Shown: piece after piece, positions 1 through 7,813 of the stretch
Numbering within the stretch: the stretch's first letter is position 1
How the letters are laid out: each line of letters opens with the position of its first letter
From: Croceicoccus pelagius
GTDB taxonomy: Bacteria > Pseudomonadota > Alphaproteobacteria > Sphingomonadales > Sphingomonadaceae
Direction: 5' to 3'
Length of the DNA stretch: 64,000 nucleotides
NCBI RefSeq assembly: GCF_001661915.1
Contig: NZ_LYWY01000039.1
Location: 248,001-312,000 of the forward strand
Program-made: the position numbers and the translations under genes
The notes under the pieces: generated by a model
What the model was told of the DNA's origin: nothing
The model's input: only the letters and a program-made list of their open reading frames with translations
The model's database searches: none

Positions 1-673
1 TGTGGCGCGTGAGGCCCAGCACCGTGTTGATCGACCCGCGCGAATAGAACACCGGGCCGGACACGGCGAGAACCTCGGCGAAGATGTGCTTCGTCGTCGT
101 CTTGCCGAAGCTGCCGGTGATGCCGATGCGCTTGGGGTTGAGGCGGGCGAGCTTGGCGCGCGCTTCTTCGATATAGCCTTGGTTGATCCGTTCCTGTGCC
201 GGGGCGAGGATGCGGTTCGCAAGGATCAGCGTGAAGGGCAGCAGTTGCAGGGCGATGATGGCCCAGATGATGCCGATCAGCGCAAGCAGCACCAGCACCC
301 CTGCAAACACCGCCGCCAGCTTGCGGATGCGGCGAACGCGTTCGGTCAGGACCAGCGGTTTCTTGTAACCGTAGCGGCTTTCCTTCCACGCGATCAAGCA
401 GATCGCGGCAGACGCGGCGACGATGGCCGCGAACAGCAGCGCCCTGCCAAGTTCAAGCTGCGTGATCGCGATCGTCGCGATCAGCAGCGCCAGCAGCACG
501 AGACTGGCGCGCACGTCGTAAAGCCGCACCCGCTTCACCGCGCCAAGGAAGCGCGAACCGTTGTATTCTTCCTGCTGGAAATAGGTCAGCAGTGTGTGGA
601 GCCGCACCCATGTCAGCGCGCCGAGCGAGAAGATCATCGCGAAAAGCGCGATCGGCAGCATCAGTTCGCTCAT
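1..673 (-). CDS. Membrane-anchored Mur-ligase-like protein (N-terminal part, cut by window edge)
   Basis: Reading leftwards from ATG at 673, the protein begins MSELMLPIALFAMIFSLGAL. It has about four hydrophobic segments in its first 150 residues and then the Mur-ligase P-loop ITGSFGKTTTK, followed by a conserved stretch around SRGSINTVLGLTRH. Mur ligases join amino acids or D-Ala-D-Ala to a nucleotide-linked acceptor using ATP. Classical MurF has no membrane domain, so this is a MurF-like relative and not necessarily the cell-wall MurF. Its start overlaps the stop of the downstream-numbered hydrolase (ATGA), so the two are co-transcribed. The C-terminal domains lie outside the window. Confidence 0.8.
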   Translation of the reverse strand, partial: MSELMLPIALFAMIFSLGALTWVRLHTLLTYFQQEEYNGSRFLGAVKRVRLYDVRASLVLLALLIATIAITQLELGRALLFAAIVAASAAICLIAWKESRYGYKKPLVLTERVRRIRKLAAVFAGVLVLLALIGIIWAIIALQLLPFTLILANRILAPAQERINQGYIEEARAKLARLNPKRIGITGSFGKTTTKHIFAEVLAVSGPVFYSRGSINTVLGLTRH

Positions 674-1434
674 GCGGCCTCTCCCGGGATCGTCACGGCT
701 TCCTTGATGGCGAGCGCGATCTGGTGCCGCCCACGATCAAGGATCGAGATATGATCGTAATGCGGGCACTCGACATAAGTGCTGTTCGGAACGAGCGCGG
801 CGATCTTCTTGCCGATTTCCGGCGGAGTCTCGGTATCGGCGCTGCCGTAGATCAGGGTCGTTTCGGTCGGGATGCGCGGCAGGTCCGCGCTCTGGTCCTC
901 GGAGATGGTTGCGACGAAGATGTCGCGCATTCCGGTCTCCCGGCTCATGACATAGTCGGGGCTGCCGAATTTCTTTTCCAGCGCAATCAGGTCATCCTCG
1001 GTCTTCGCCTGCGCCTTCAGCCTCTGGAACTTGCGGCCGTTCCACTTGCGCTTCCACCGTTCCTTCGTGGTCACATTGCGCGGAACGCCCGCGCCCGCCA
1101 CGATGACGAGATGATCGAGCATGCCCGGCGACTGCACGCCAAGCCGAAGCCCCACGCGCCCGCCGAAGCTGTGGCCGACCCACACACACTTCGAAATGCC
1201 GAGGTCGCCCACGATGTACCGTGCCATGTATTCGGCGTATTCCACCGTTCCCCATGCATCTTCGGGCCGCTCGGACTTGCCGTGGCCGGGAAGATCGAAC
1301 AGGTAGGCATCGATCGACGGGGCAAGTGCCTCGGCAACGGGAATGAAATCGCGGTGCGACCGGCCCCAACCGTGGCCGAAGACCACCTTGGGCATGCCCG
1401 GCGTGCCGATCCTGATGTAGTGGGGAGGCTGCAT
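670..1434 (-). CDS. Alpha/beta-fold hydrolase
   Basis: 254-residue protein starting MQPPHYIRIG. It shows the oxyanion-hole motif FGHGWGRS, the nucleophile elbow GHSFGG and a C-terminal HYDH that can supply the catalytic His, so it is a serine hydrolase of the alpha/beta-fold family with unknown substrate. An upstream in-frame extension to 1569 is possible, but it runs into the promoter region of the divergent ddl gene and has low-complexity Arg-rich sequence, so the start at 1434 is preferred. It overlaps the Mur-ligase-like gene by 4 nt, which suggests that they work on a common product. Confidence 0.85.
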   Translation of the reverse strand: MQPPHYIRIGTPGMPKVVFGHGWGRSHRDFIPVAEALAPSIDAYLFDLPGHGKSERPEDAWGTVEYAEYMARYIVGDLGISKCVWVGHSFGGRVGLRLGVQSPGMLDHLVIVAGAGVPRNVTTKERWKRKWNGRKFQRLKAQAKTEDDLIALEKKFGSPDYVMSRETGMRDIFVATISEDQSADLPRIPTETTLIYGSADTETPPEIGKKIAALVPNSTYVECPHYDHISILDRGRHQIALAIKEAVTIPGEAA

Positions 1435-1526
1435 GGCCCCCTTCTTACAGCGCGTGCGATGGCGCACAAGTTGACACCTGCGAGTCGCGCACAGGGTGCG
1501 ACGAGCAAGCTGGGGAAAGTGGCGTA

Positions 1527-2684
1527 ATGGCCCAAAAAAAACGGGTTGCAGTTCTGTTCGGCGGCGCAAGCCAGGAACATGACGTCTCCGTCGTGTCGGC
1601 GCACCAGCTGATGGATGCGGCCGACGTGCGCGGGATCGAGGTCGTGCCGGTCTATACCGACTTCGAGAACCGCTTTTTTTCCGCCCCCTTCCTGCGCGAC
1701 ATCCGCCGGTTCCGGCCCAAGCCTTCGGGCGCGCCCGAGGTCATCTTCTCGTGGTCGGAACGCGGGCCGGTGATGCGCGAGCGCAAGAGCCTCAACGAAA
1801 CGCCGATCGATTGCGTCCTGCCGGTATTCCACGGGCCCTTCGGAGAGGACGGGCGGCTGCAAGGCCATTTCGAGTTGCTGGGCATTCCCGTCACCGGTTT
1901 TGCCGCAGGGTCGAGCGCGATGGCCATGCGCAAGGACGCGACCAAGGCCTTGGTGCGGCTGGCGGGCGTGAACGTGCTGGACCATGTCACTGCCAATCGC
2001 TCGAAGCTCGCCGATACTAAGGCGTTGATCGCGGAGGTCGAGGCGAAGTTCGGCTTTCCCACGATCGTGAAGCCTGCGAACCTCGGCTCGTCCATCGGTG
2101 TCGGCCTTGCCAGGACCGCGGCGGACCTGCCTGCGCTCGTCGCTTACGTGCTGGCGCAGGACAATCTCGCCATCATCGAACCGCAAGTGCAGAACCTTGT
2201 CGAATACAACATCGCGATGCGGTGGGACGAGGCGGCCCAGGAAGTGAAGTTCTCCGCCATCGAGCGGCCCAAGTCGGGCGCCGAACTGCTCGACTTCAAG
2301 GAAAAGTACCTGTCATCGGGCGGCGGCACCAAGGGTGCGTTCCTGCCGAGCGAGGGGATGCTCTCGCTTACCCGCGACATCAATCCCGACCTTCCGGCCG
2401 AGTTCAAGGCGACGATCCACGACTATGCCCGCCGCGCCTTCATGACGCTGGGCCATCGCGGCGCGCCGCGCATCGACTTCATGTCGAACAAGGCGACGGG
2501 CGAGATCTGGTTCAACGAGATCAACGCCATCCCCGGCTCCTACGGCTTCTTCCTGTGGGAAGCCGCCGAAGAGCCGAAGCTGTTTCCCGAACTGGTCGAG
2601 CACTTGGTGACAGAGGCTTTACGCGACACGGTGAAGCGGTTCGACGACCCCGTGCCGCAGGGCGCGTACCTGCTGCCGCGTTAA
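1527..2684 (+). CDS. ddl: D-alanine--D-alanine ligase
   Basis: ATP-grasp ligase of 385 residues that makes the D-Ala-D-Ala dipeptide for peptidoglycan. It has the N-terminal signature LFGGASQEHDVSVVSA, the central HGPFGEDGRLQG, the ATP-binding PTIVKPANLGSSIGVG, an EKY motif of the Ddl (not Van D-Lac) type, and the Mg-binding FNEINAIPGS. It is about 80 residues longer than E. coli DdlB. It is divergent from the hydrolase/Mur-ligase pair and outside a dcw cluster, so it could be a second, specialised Ddl. Its TAA overlaps the TAA of the convergent SDR gene. Confidence 0.92.
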   Translation: MAQKKRVAVLFGGASQEHDVSVVSAHQLMDAADVRGIEVVPVYTDFENRFFSAPFLRDIRRFRPKPSGAPEVIFSWSERGPVMRERKSLNETPIDCVLPVFHGPFGEDGRLQGHFELLGIPVTGFAAGSSAMAMRKDATKALVRLAGVNVLDHVTANRSKLADTKALIAEVEAKFGFPTIVKPANLGSSIGVGLARTAADLPALVAYVLAQDNLAIIEPQVQNLVEYNIAMRWDEAAQEVKFSAIERPKSGAELLDFKEKYLSSGGGTKGAFLPSEGMLSLTRDINPDLPAEFKATIHDYARRAFMTLGHRGAPRIDFMSNKATGEIWFNEINAIPGSYGFFLWEAAEEPKLFPELVEHLVTEALRDTVKRFDDPVPQGAYLLPR

Positions 2685-3442
2685 AGCGAGGAAACGAGGT
2701 GCCCGCCATCCACGGGGATGACGGCACCGGTCATGTAGGCCCCGAGATCGGAGGCAAGCAGCAGCATCGGTCCGTCGAGATCGGGCAGGTTGCCGAAACG
2801 CTGCATCGGAATACGGTTCAGCATGTCCTGACCCAGCGGGCTGTCGAGCAGGCCTTCCGTAATCTCGGTCGGGAAGTATCCGGGGGCCAGCGCATTCACC
2901 CGGATGCCGTAACGCGCCCATTCCAGCGCCAATTGCTTGGTCAGCTGCACCACCGCCGCCTTGCTCGCCGCATAGGCAGAAAGCGTCGGGCTTTGCCGAA
3001 AGCCCAGGATCGAGGCGGTGTTGACGATCGATCCGCCGATACCGTCATCCTTCATCGCCTGCGCACAGGCCTGCGCCATGGCGAAGACGCCGGTGAGGTT
3101 GACCGCGATGACTTTCTCGAACTCGGCAAGCTCCTGCTTGATCGCCATGCGCGCGCCATCGATTCCCGCGTTGTTGAGCAGGATTGTCGGCGTGCCCAGC
3201 GTTCCGGCGATCGAGGCGACGACGTTCTTGCACGAACCGGCATCGGCAACGTCGAGCGCAACCGCTTCTGCCTTCACGCCGCGCCCGCGCAACTCGTCTC
3301 GCAGCGCCTCCAGCCGGTCCACCCGCCGCGCGCAGAGCGCGACGTGAGCGCCGTGTTCGGCAAGGGTGAGGGCGAAGTGCGCGCCGATCCCGCTGGATGC
3401 GCCGGTGACGATGGCCGTGCGGCCCGAAAGATCGATATTCAT
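2681..3442 (-). CDS. SDR-family oxidoreductase
   Basis: Classical short-chain dehydrogenase of 253 residues. The Rossmann motif TGASSGIG lies near the N-terminus, followed by NNAG, the catalytic Ser in NTASILG and YAASK with the Tyr/Lys pair, so it should be an active NAD(P)-dependent oxidoreductase. The substrate cannot be read from the sequence. MNIDLSGRTAIVTG at 3442 is the canonical start; an in-frame ATG 30 nt upstream is an alternative. It is convergent with ddl, with overlapping stop codons. Confidence 0.85.
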   Translation of the reverse strand: MNIDLSGRTAIVTGASSGIGAHFALTLAEHGAHVALCARRVDRLEALRDELRGRGVKAEAVALDVADAGSCKNVVASIAGTLGTPTILLNNAGIDGARMAIKQELAEFEKVIAVNLTGVFAMAQACAQAMKDDGIGGSIVNTASILGFRQSPTLSAYAASKAAVVQLTKQLALEWARYGIRVNALAPGYFPTEITEGLLDSPLGQDMLNRIPMQRFGNLPDLDGPMLLLASDLGAYMTGAVIPVDGGHLVSSL

Positions 3443-3520
3443 GGGCGCATCGGGTGCAGTTTTCACCGCCACCTTGCAACTGCTTGTTAAACGAGGGACG
3501 AGCGGTTAGCCGTGCTGATC

Positions 3521-4504
3521 ATGGCAAAAGAAAAAACGAAAAGCCTCGTCACAATCGACGTGGGAGGGACCAACGCTCGCTTCGCCCTTGCCGAAGTTGC
3601 AGACGGCAAAGTCGTGTCGGTGAACGAGCCGACGACATTCGCGACCGGCTCGGTCGATGGCCTTGCCGCCGCGTGGCAGCGGTTCGCCGACGCCCATCCC
3701 GAGGGCCTGCCCCGCGCTGCCGCAATTGCCGTTGCCGGGCCGGTCAATGCAAACGAGATCCGCTTCACCAATTCGCACTGGGTGATCCGTCCCGCCGACA
3801 TCGGCTCGGAACTTGGCGTCGATGCCCACTGCCTGATCAACGATTTCGAAGCGGTCGGCCATGCCGTCGCCGCGGCGGGCGAAGAGCATTTCCTGCATCT
3901 TTCGGGGCCAGAGGAAATCCCCGAATTCGGCACGACGACGATCACTGGCCCCGGCACCGGCCTTGGCGTTGCCGCACTGGTGCGCCGTCCCGACGGGTCG
4001 TATCGGGTCCAGCCGACCGAGGGCGGCCACATCGGCTTCGCGCCCGAAGACCGCGTCGAGGAAAAGATCCTCGCCGTCGTGCGCGAATCGTTGCCGCGCG
4101 TTTCGGTCGAACGCATGTGTTCGGGGCCGGCCATCCTCTACCTTGCCGAAGCCATCGCGCGGATCGAGGGGCTGCCCATGCCTTCGGGAGACGACCGAGA
4201 ACTCTGGCTTTCGGCGATTACCGGCACCGATCCGGTCGCGGTCAAGGCGATGGAGCGGTTCTGCATGATACTCGGCGCTGCGGCGGGCGACCTTGCGCTT
4301 GCGCACGGTTCCAACGCGGTGGTCATCGCCGGCGGGCTAGGCCTGCGCCTGCGCGACCAGATCCGCGCTTCGGGTTTTGCCGAACGCTTCGTCTACAAGG
4401 GCAGGTTCAAGTCGCTGATGGAAACGATCCCCGTCAGGCTGATCACCCACCCGCAGCCGGGACTGTTCGGCGCGGCGGCTGCCTTCGCACAAGCGCACAG
4501 CTAA
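3521..4504 (+). CDS. glk: Glucokinase
   Basis: ATP-dependent glucokinase of the Glk (E. coli) family, which phosphorylates glucose to glucose-6-phosphate. Visible motifs are the phosphate-1 DVGGTNARFAL, the ITGPGTGLGVA segment, EGGHIGFAP and the adenosine-region VVIAGGLGLRL. About 327 residues, normal for the family. An in-frame GTG at 3512 would add MLI; both starts share a weak purine run at 3493-3499, and ATG 3521 was chosen because MAKEK is a more natural N-terminus. It stands alone between the SDR and the UrcA gene. Confidence 0.9.
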   Translation: MAKEKTKSLVTIDVGGTNARFALAEVADGKVVSVNEPTTFATGSVDGLAAAWQRFADAHPEGLPRAAAIAVAGPVNANEIRFTNSHWVIRPADIGSELGVDAHCLINDFEAVGHAVAAAGEEHFLHLSGPEEIPEFGTTTITGPGTGLGVAALVRRPDGSYRVQPTEGGHIGFAPEDRVEEKILAVVRESLPRVSVERMCSGPAILYLAEAIARIEGLPMPSGDDRELWLSAITGTDPVAVKAMERFCMILGAAAGDLALAHGSNAVVIAGGLGLRLRDQIRASGFAERFVYKGRFKSLMETIPVRLITHPQPGLFGAAAAFAQAHS

Positions 4505-4520
4505 GTCGTTCATAATGCTG

Positions 4521-4544
4521 GCGAACGGCACTGTTGCCGTTCGT
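4521..4544 (+). terminator. Hairpin after glk
   Basis: GCGAACGGCA and TGCCGTTCGT form a stem of about 9 bp around a CTGT loop, 17 nt after the glk stop. There is no following T-run, so termination is uncertain. The right arm is also the first of the TGCCGTTCG repeats described separately. Confidence 0.35.
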
Positions 4545-4590
4545 CGGACCGGATATGCCGTTCGTCGGCAGGCGGAGTCGTTCGTCGGCA
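4536..4590. repeat. Three phased GCCGTTCGTCGG repeats upstream of the UrcA gene
   Basis: G(C/T)CGTTCGTCGG occurs at 4536, 4557 and 4577. The starts are 21 and 20 bp apart, about two helical turns, so the copies would face the same side of the DNA. They end about 85 nt before the UrcA start codon. This is the layout of a multi-site operator for a regulator, but no known regulator consensus was recognised. Confidence 0.5.
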
Positions 4591-4675
4591 ACCGTGTTGC
4601 GACCATAGAACACCGAATGCGCTTCGCGGAGATGCGCGGCACAAGGTTCTCGTCATTTCGAGGAGGACTAAAGCC

Positions 4676-4972
4676 ATGAAGATCATCGCAGCCATCGCCG
4701 CTACTGCCGCCCTTGCCACCGCCGCTCCGGCCTTCGCCGGCTCGGTCGAAGTGCAGTACAAGGATCTCGACCTTTCGACCGCTGCCGGTCAGGCCCAGCT
4801 CGAGGATCGCCTCGACGATGCGGCCCGCGCAGTCTGCGGCATGGACCAGATCCAGACCGGCACCCGCATCCGCAGCCGCGAAGCGCGTGACTGCTACGCC
4901 GGCGCCAAGGCACAGCTTTCCAAGCAGATCGCCACCCTGGTCGAGAAGCAGAAAACGGCAAAGGGCGGCTGA
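4676..4972 (+). CDS. UrcA family protein
   Basis: 98-residue exported protein. The signal peptide is MKIIAAIAATAALATAAPAFA. The mature part has the UrcA hallmark of a YKDLDLSTAAGQAQLEDRLDDAARAVCG stretch (positions about 27-55) with one Cys there and a second in DCYAGAK, which probably form a disulfide. UrcA proteins are common small periplasmic proteins of sphingomonads and caulobacters with unknown function. A good Shine-Dalgarno (gaggagg) precedes the start. Upstream phased repeats suggest specific regulation, and a strong terminator follows. Confidence 0.85.
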   Translation: MKIIAAIAATAALATAAPAFAGSVEVQYKDLDLSTAAGQAQLEDRLDDAARAVCGMDQIQTGTRIRSREARDCYAGAKAQLSKQIATLVEKQKTAKGG

Positions 4973-5011
4973 CTGCCGAAAACCAGCAGTTCCCAAGCAG
5001 TCAATCGCCTG

Positions 5012-5043
5012 CGCCCGACCGCTCCCGTGCGGTCGGGCGTTTC
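5012..5043 (+). terminator. Rho-independent terminator of the UrcA gene
   Basis: CGCCCGACCGC and GCGGTCGGGCG form a perfect 11-bp stem with a TCCCGT loop followed by TTT, 40 nt after the UrcA stop. It also separates this gene from the convergent beta-oxidation gene. Confidence 0.85.
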
Positions 5044-5066
5044 CCGTTATCGGGGGTGCGTTCGGC

Positions 5067-7124
5067 TCAGGTGAAAGAGCCGCCTTCTGCGGCCAGCTTC
5101 TTCAGCATGGCGGCCGGCTCGATGCCCATCTGTTCAAGCCCGGCGACAATCTTGTCGAGGCCGTGGATGTCGGCCCAGCACATCGGGCCGCCCTGATAGC
5201 TGGGCCAGTTGTAGCCGAGGATCGCGGCAACATCGATGTCGCCTGCCCGCAGCGCAATGCCTTCATCAAGGATTTTCGCGCCTTCGTTGATGACGGGGTA
5301 GAGGAGGCCGGCCACGACCTGTTCCGGCGTCAATTCGACGTCGCCCGCGATGCCGCGATGCCTGCGAACCTTCTCGATCACGTCGTGTGCGGCAGGAGCC
5401 GGGGTGCCGCGGCGCTTTTCGTCGTAATCGTAGAAACCGCCGTTCAGCTTCTGCCCGCGACGTTCCATCGCCACCAGTTCGCCGGTCAGCGTCATGTCGC
5501 CCGGGAAAGTGATGACGTCGAGACCGATGAGGTCGAGCAGGGCGATCGGGCCCATGGCGAAACCATAGTCGCGCATCGCCGAATCGATAACCTGCATCGG
5601 CGTTCCGGCCAGCAGCATTTCCTGGCTGGCGACCATGTAAGGCAGCATCAGGCGGTTGGCGATGAAGCCGTCGCACACGCCTGCCAGCACCGGAGTCTTG
5701 CCGATCTTGCCCGCCAGCTTCATGCCGGTGGCGATCACGCTGTCGCTGCTCTTGTCGCCGCGCACCACTTCCAGCAGCGGCATGACGTTGGCGGGCGAGA
5801 AGAAGTGCAGGCCCAGCACCATTTCGGGGCGGCTGGTGAAGGTGGCGATGTGGTTGATGTCGAGGAAGCTGGTGTTCGACGCAAGGATCGCGCCCGGCTT
5901 GCAGATCGTCTCAAGGCGGCTGAACACCTTCTCCTTGATCTCCATCGATTCGAACACGGCCTCGATAACGAGGTCGACGTCGGCCAGCGATTCCATGTCG
6001 AGCGAACCGGTCAGAAGGCCCATGCGAGTTTCGACATCGGCGTCGGTCAGGCGGCCCTTCCTGGCGGTGTTTTCATAGTTCTTGCGGATGACGCCAAGGC
6101 CGCGATCCAGCGCTTCCTGCTTAACCTCGACGATGGTCACCGGAATGCCGATGTTGGCGAAGTTCATGGCGATGCCGCCGCCCATCGTGCCTGCGCCGAT
6201 GACGCCGACGCTCTTCACGTCGATCAGCGGCGTGTCCTTGCCGATGCCCGGCACTTTCGAAGTCTCGCGCATGGCGAAGAACACGTGGCGCAGCGCGCGT
6301 GACTGGTCGGAGGTGAACAGCTTGTTGAAGTTGGCCGACTCGACCGACATGCCTTCGCGGAACGGCAGGTTCACGGCAGCCTTTACCGAATCGAGGATTT
6401 CGTCCGGCGCGATCACGTCGCGGAACAGGCGGCCATGTTCAGCCTTGAACCGGTCGAACAGCTCTGCGTCGGCGCGGTCCTTTTCGACCATTTCGGTCTT
6501 TTCCGAAACGCGCGGCAGCGGGCCGTCCTTGGCCATCATGGCTGCGGCCATGGCCATCGCTTCTGCCATCAGCGCGTCGTCGGCGACGACCTTGTCGACA
6601 AGGCCCATCTGCTCGGCCAGCGCGGCCTTTACCGGCTTGCCCGTGATCATCATCTGCAGCGCGGCTTCCGCGCCGACAAGGCGGGGCAGGCGCTGCGTTC
6701 CGCCCGCGCCGGGCAGCAGGCCCAGCTTTACTTCGGGCAGGCCCATTTTCGCCGATGCGGCGGCGATGCGGTAATGGCAGCCCAGCGCGACTTCGAGCCC
6801 GCCGCCAAGCGCGGTGCCGAAGATCGCGGCGACCATCGGCTTGGAACAGGCCTCGATCCTGTCGATTACGCCCGGTAGCCAGGGTTCACGCATGCCGATG
6901 TCGAATTCGGCGATGTCGGCGCCGGCAGGGAACGTGCGGCCCTTGGCCGAAATGATCGCGGCCTTGATGTCGGTGTTGCCCTCGATCTCCTCGATCGCGG
7001 CGACCAGCCCTTCGCGGACCGACAGGCCCAGCGCGTTCACCGGCGGATTGTCGATCAGGACGACGGCGACGGCGTCCTCGACGCTCAGCGTGACGGTGTC
7101 GGACATGCTCTTGGTTTCGGACAT
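5067..7124 (-). CDS. Bifunctional enoyl-CoA hydratase / 3-hydroxyacyl-CoA dehydrogenase (FadJ/FadB-like alpha subunit)
   Basis: 685-residue beta-oxidation protein. Residues about 10-190 are a crotonase domain (GRTFPAGADIAEFD, the oxyanion segment GTALGGGLEVALGCHYR and LPEVKLGLLPGAGGTQRLPRL). From about 300 comes an NAD-binding domain with VGVIGAGTMGGGIAMNFA, then the 3-hydroxyacyl-CoA dehydrogenase core (LHFFSPANVMPLLEVV) and the C-terminal helical domain. It hydrates enoyl-CoA and oxidises the 3-hydroxyacyl-CoA. The AGGAG 8 nt before ATG 7124 supports this start; an internal MSDTVTL 18 nt later is possible. No thiolase partner is adjacent. Confidence 0.92.
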   Translation of the reverse strand: MSETKSMSDTVTLSVEDAVAVVLIDNPPVNALGLSVREGLVAAIEEIEGNTDIKAAIISAKGRTFPAGADIAEFDIGMREPWLPGVIDRIEACSKPMVAAIFGTALGGGLEVALGCHYRIAAASAKMGLPEVKLGLLPGAGGTQRLPRLVGAEAALQMMITGKPVKAALAEQMGLVDKVVADDALMAEAMAMAAAMMAKDGPLPRVSEKTEMVEKDRADAELFDRFKAEHGRLFRDVIAPDEILDSVKAAVNLPFREGMSVESANFNKLFTSDQSRALRHVFFAMRETSKVPGIGKDTPLIDVKSVGVIGAGTMGGGIAMNFANIGIPVTIVEVKQEALDRGLGVIRKNYENTARKGRLTDADVETRMGLLTGSLDMESLADVDLVIEAVFESMEIKEKVFSRLETICKPGAILASNTSFLDINHIATFTSRPEMVLGLHFFSPANVMPLLEVVRGDKSSDSVIATGMKLAGKIGKTPVLAGVCDGFIANRLMLPYMVASQEMLLAGTPMQVIDSAMRDYGFAMGPIALLDLIGLDVITFPGDMTLTGELVAMERRGQKLNGGFYDYDEKRRGTPAPAAHDVIEKVRRHRGIAGDVELTPEQVVAGLLYPVINEGAKILDEGIALRAGDIDVAAILGYNWPSYQGGPMCWADIHGLDKIVAGLEQMGIEPAAMLKKLAAEGGSFT

Positions 7125-7275
7125 TCAGGTCGCTCCTCGTGTCTCTTTGCGGGTCTGTGCACGCAAAGGCGCGCCTCGTTTCGGCGTGTTCATTACGCAG
7201 CGCGGCATAAATTACAATTGCGCAGGGAAAACCGGTCTTTTGGCGAGGTAGCGGGAATAACCGGTGAAATAATGA

Positions 7276-7312
7276 GAAAGCCCGTAGCAGGGCAATCCCG
7301 CTACGGGCTTTC
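7276..7312 (-). terminator. Strong intrinsic terminator of the 18-codon gene
   Basis: On the minus strand, GAAAGCCCGTAGCGGG pairs with CCCTGCTACGGGCTTTC (one bulged base, ATTG loop), giving a stem of about 16 bp followed by TCATTATTT. It ends the small transcript that carries the extended Shine-Dalgarno. Three smaller hairpins (7318-7344, 7345-7361, 7361-7378) lie between the stop codon and this terminator, so the 3' untranslated part is highly structured. Confidence 0.85.
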
Positions 7313-7380
7313 GCATGGTCAGCGGCCGGAAGTGCCGCCCTGACGAAACCTCTATCGTTTCACACCCCAAAGGGAGTGGA

Positions 7381-7437
7381 TTAACGATAATGCCTCGTAG
7401 TGGACTTCACCGACCTCTCTGCTGAACCATGAGACAT
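7381..7437 (-). CDS. 18-residue small protein with extended Shine-Dalgarno (rre-like gene)
   Basis: ATG at 7437, 18 codons, TAA at 7381: MSHGSAERSVKSTTRHYR, a basic Ser/Arg-rich peptide. Directly upstream is a 15-nt perfect complement of the 16S rRNA 3' tail, and downstream is a structured 3' region ending in a strong terminator. The layout matches the rreB/rreR small mRNAs that I recall from Bradyrhizobiaceae (14 residues) and the Rhodobacter lineage (18 residues), in which ribosome sequestration by an over-long Shine-Dalgarno regulates expression. A longer in-frame reading from 7677 is possible, but its upstream part looks non-coding. Function is unknown. Confidence 0.65.
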   Translation of the reverse strand: MSHGSAERSVKSTTRHYR

Positions 7438-7438
7438 C

Positions 7439-7453
7439 GGATCACCTCCTTTC
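7439..7453 (-). promoter_or_regulatory. Extended Shine-Dalgarno, 15-nt complement of 16S rRNA 3' end
   Basis: Minus-strand GAAAGGAGGTGATCC is the exact complement of GGATCACCTCCTTTC, the 3' end of alphaproteobacterial 16S rRNA. The AGGAGG core is 7 nt from ATG 7437. Ordinary sites pair over 4-7 nt, so this is exceptional and unlikely by chance. Confidence 0.85.
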
Positions 7454-7813
7454 GCGCCGGGGCCAAGATTTAGCCGCGTGCCGCAAGCCCCCAAGTTAGC
7501 CTGCGAGCGGCGGGGTCGGGCGGTGTATCCGAGCGATCTTGAGGCCTTGCGCCTGGCTATCGCCGTTCCGCTCCGTCCTTGATTCGAGAGACTACTTTTT
7601 TGGCGCTGCACAACAAGTCTTGCGTGAAACTTATTCACTGTCATAATCGATGACTTCGGGAATTGGCCTTGCGGCAAGCCTATGAAAAAACAAGGTTTGT
7701 CCGCGCCGACCGGCTCGTGCTTACAACTCTCGAAGACACCCCCAGATCGCTGTAGATGCCCGCCGCCTTAGGCGACACGCAACTATCCACAGCCGTGTTC
7801 GGGCGTGTGCGGT
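7454..7813. other. Intergenic stretch: leader of the 18-codon gene and downstream region of the lipoprotein
   Basis: No convincing gene was found. On the minus strand the part 7454-7590 would be a long GC-rich 5' leader of the small mRNA. 7678-7813 is the 3' flank of the lipoprotein gene. An isolated CTATCCACA at about 7789 is one mismatch from a DnaA box but stands alone. Confidence 0.5.
7589..7617 (-). promoter_or_regulatory. Candidate promoter of the small mRNA
   Basis: On the minus strand CTTGTT (7617-7612) and TAGTCT (7594-7589) are 17 nt apart, a fair -35/-10 pair for a sigma-70-type promoter. It would give a transcript of about 300 nt ending at the terminator near 7276. This is based only on spacing and partial consensus. 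Confidence 0.35.

Noticed and set aside
4536-4568. Alphaproteobacterial LexA box (GTTC-N7-GTTC)
   Set aside because: The GTTC elements are separated by 17 nt, not 7.
7439-7453. Fragment of a 16S rRNA gene 3' end on the plus strand
   Set aside because: Only 15 nt match and no upstream rRNA sequence is present; the minus-strand reading as a Shine-Dalgarno before an ATG explains it better.
7789-7798. DnaA box / replication origin
   Set aside because: A single imperfect site with no cluster, no AT-rich unwinding region and no dnaA, parAB or gid genes.
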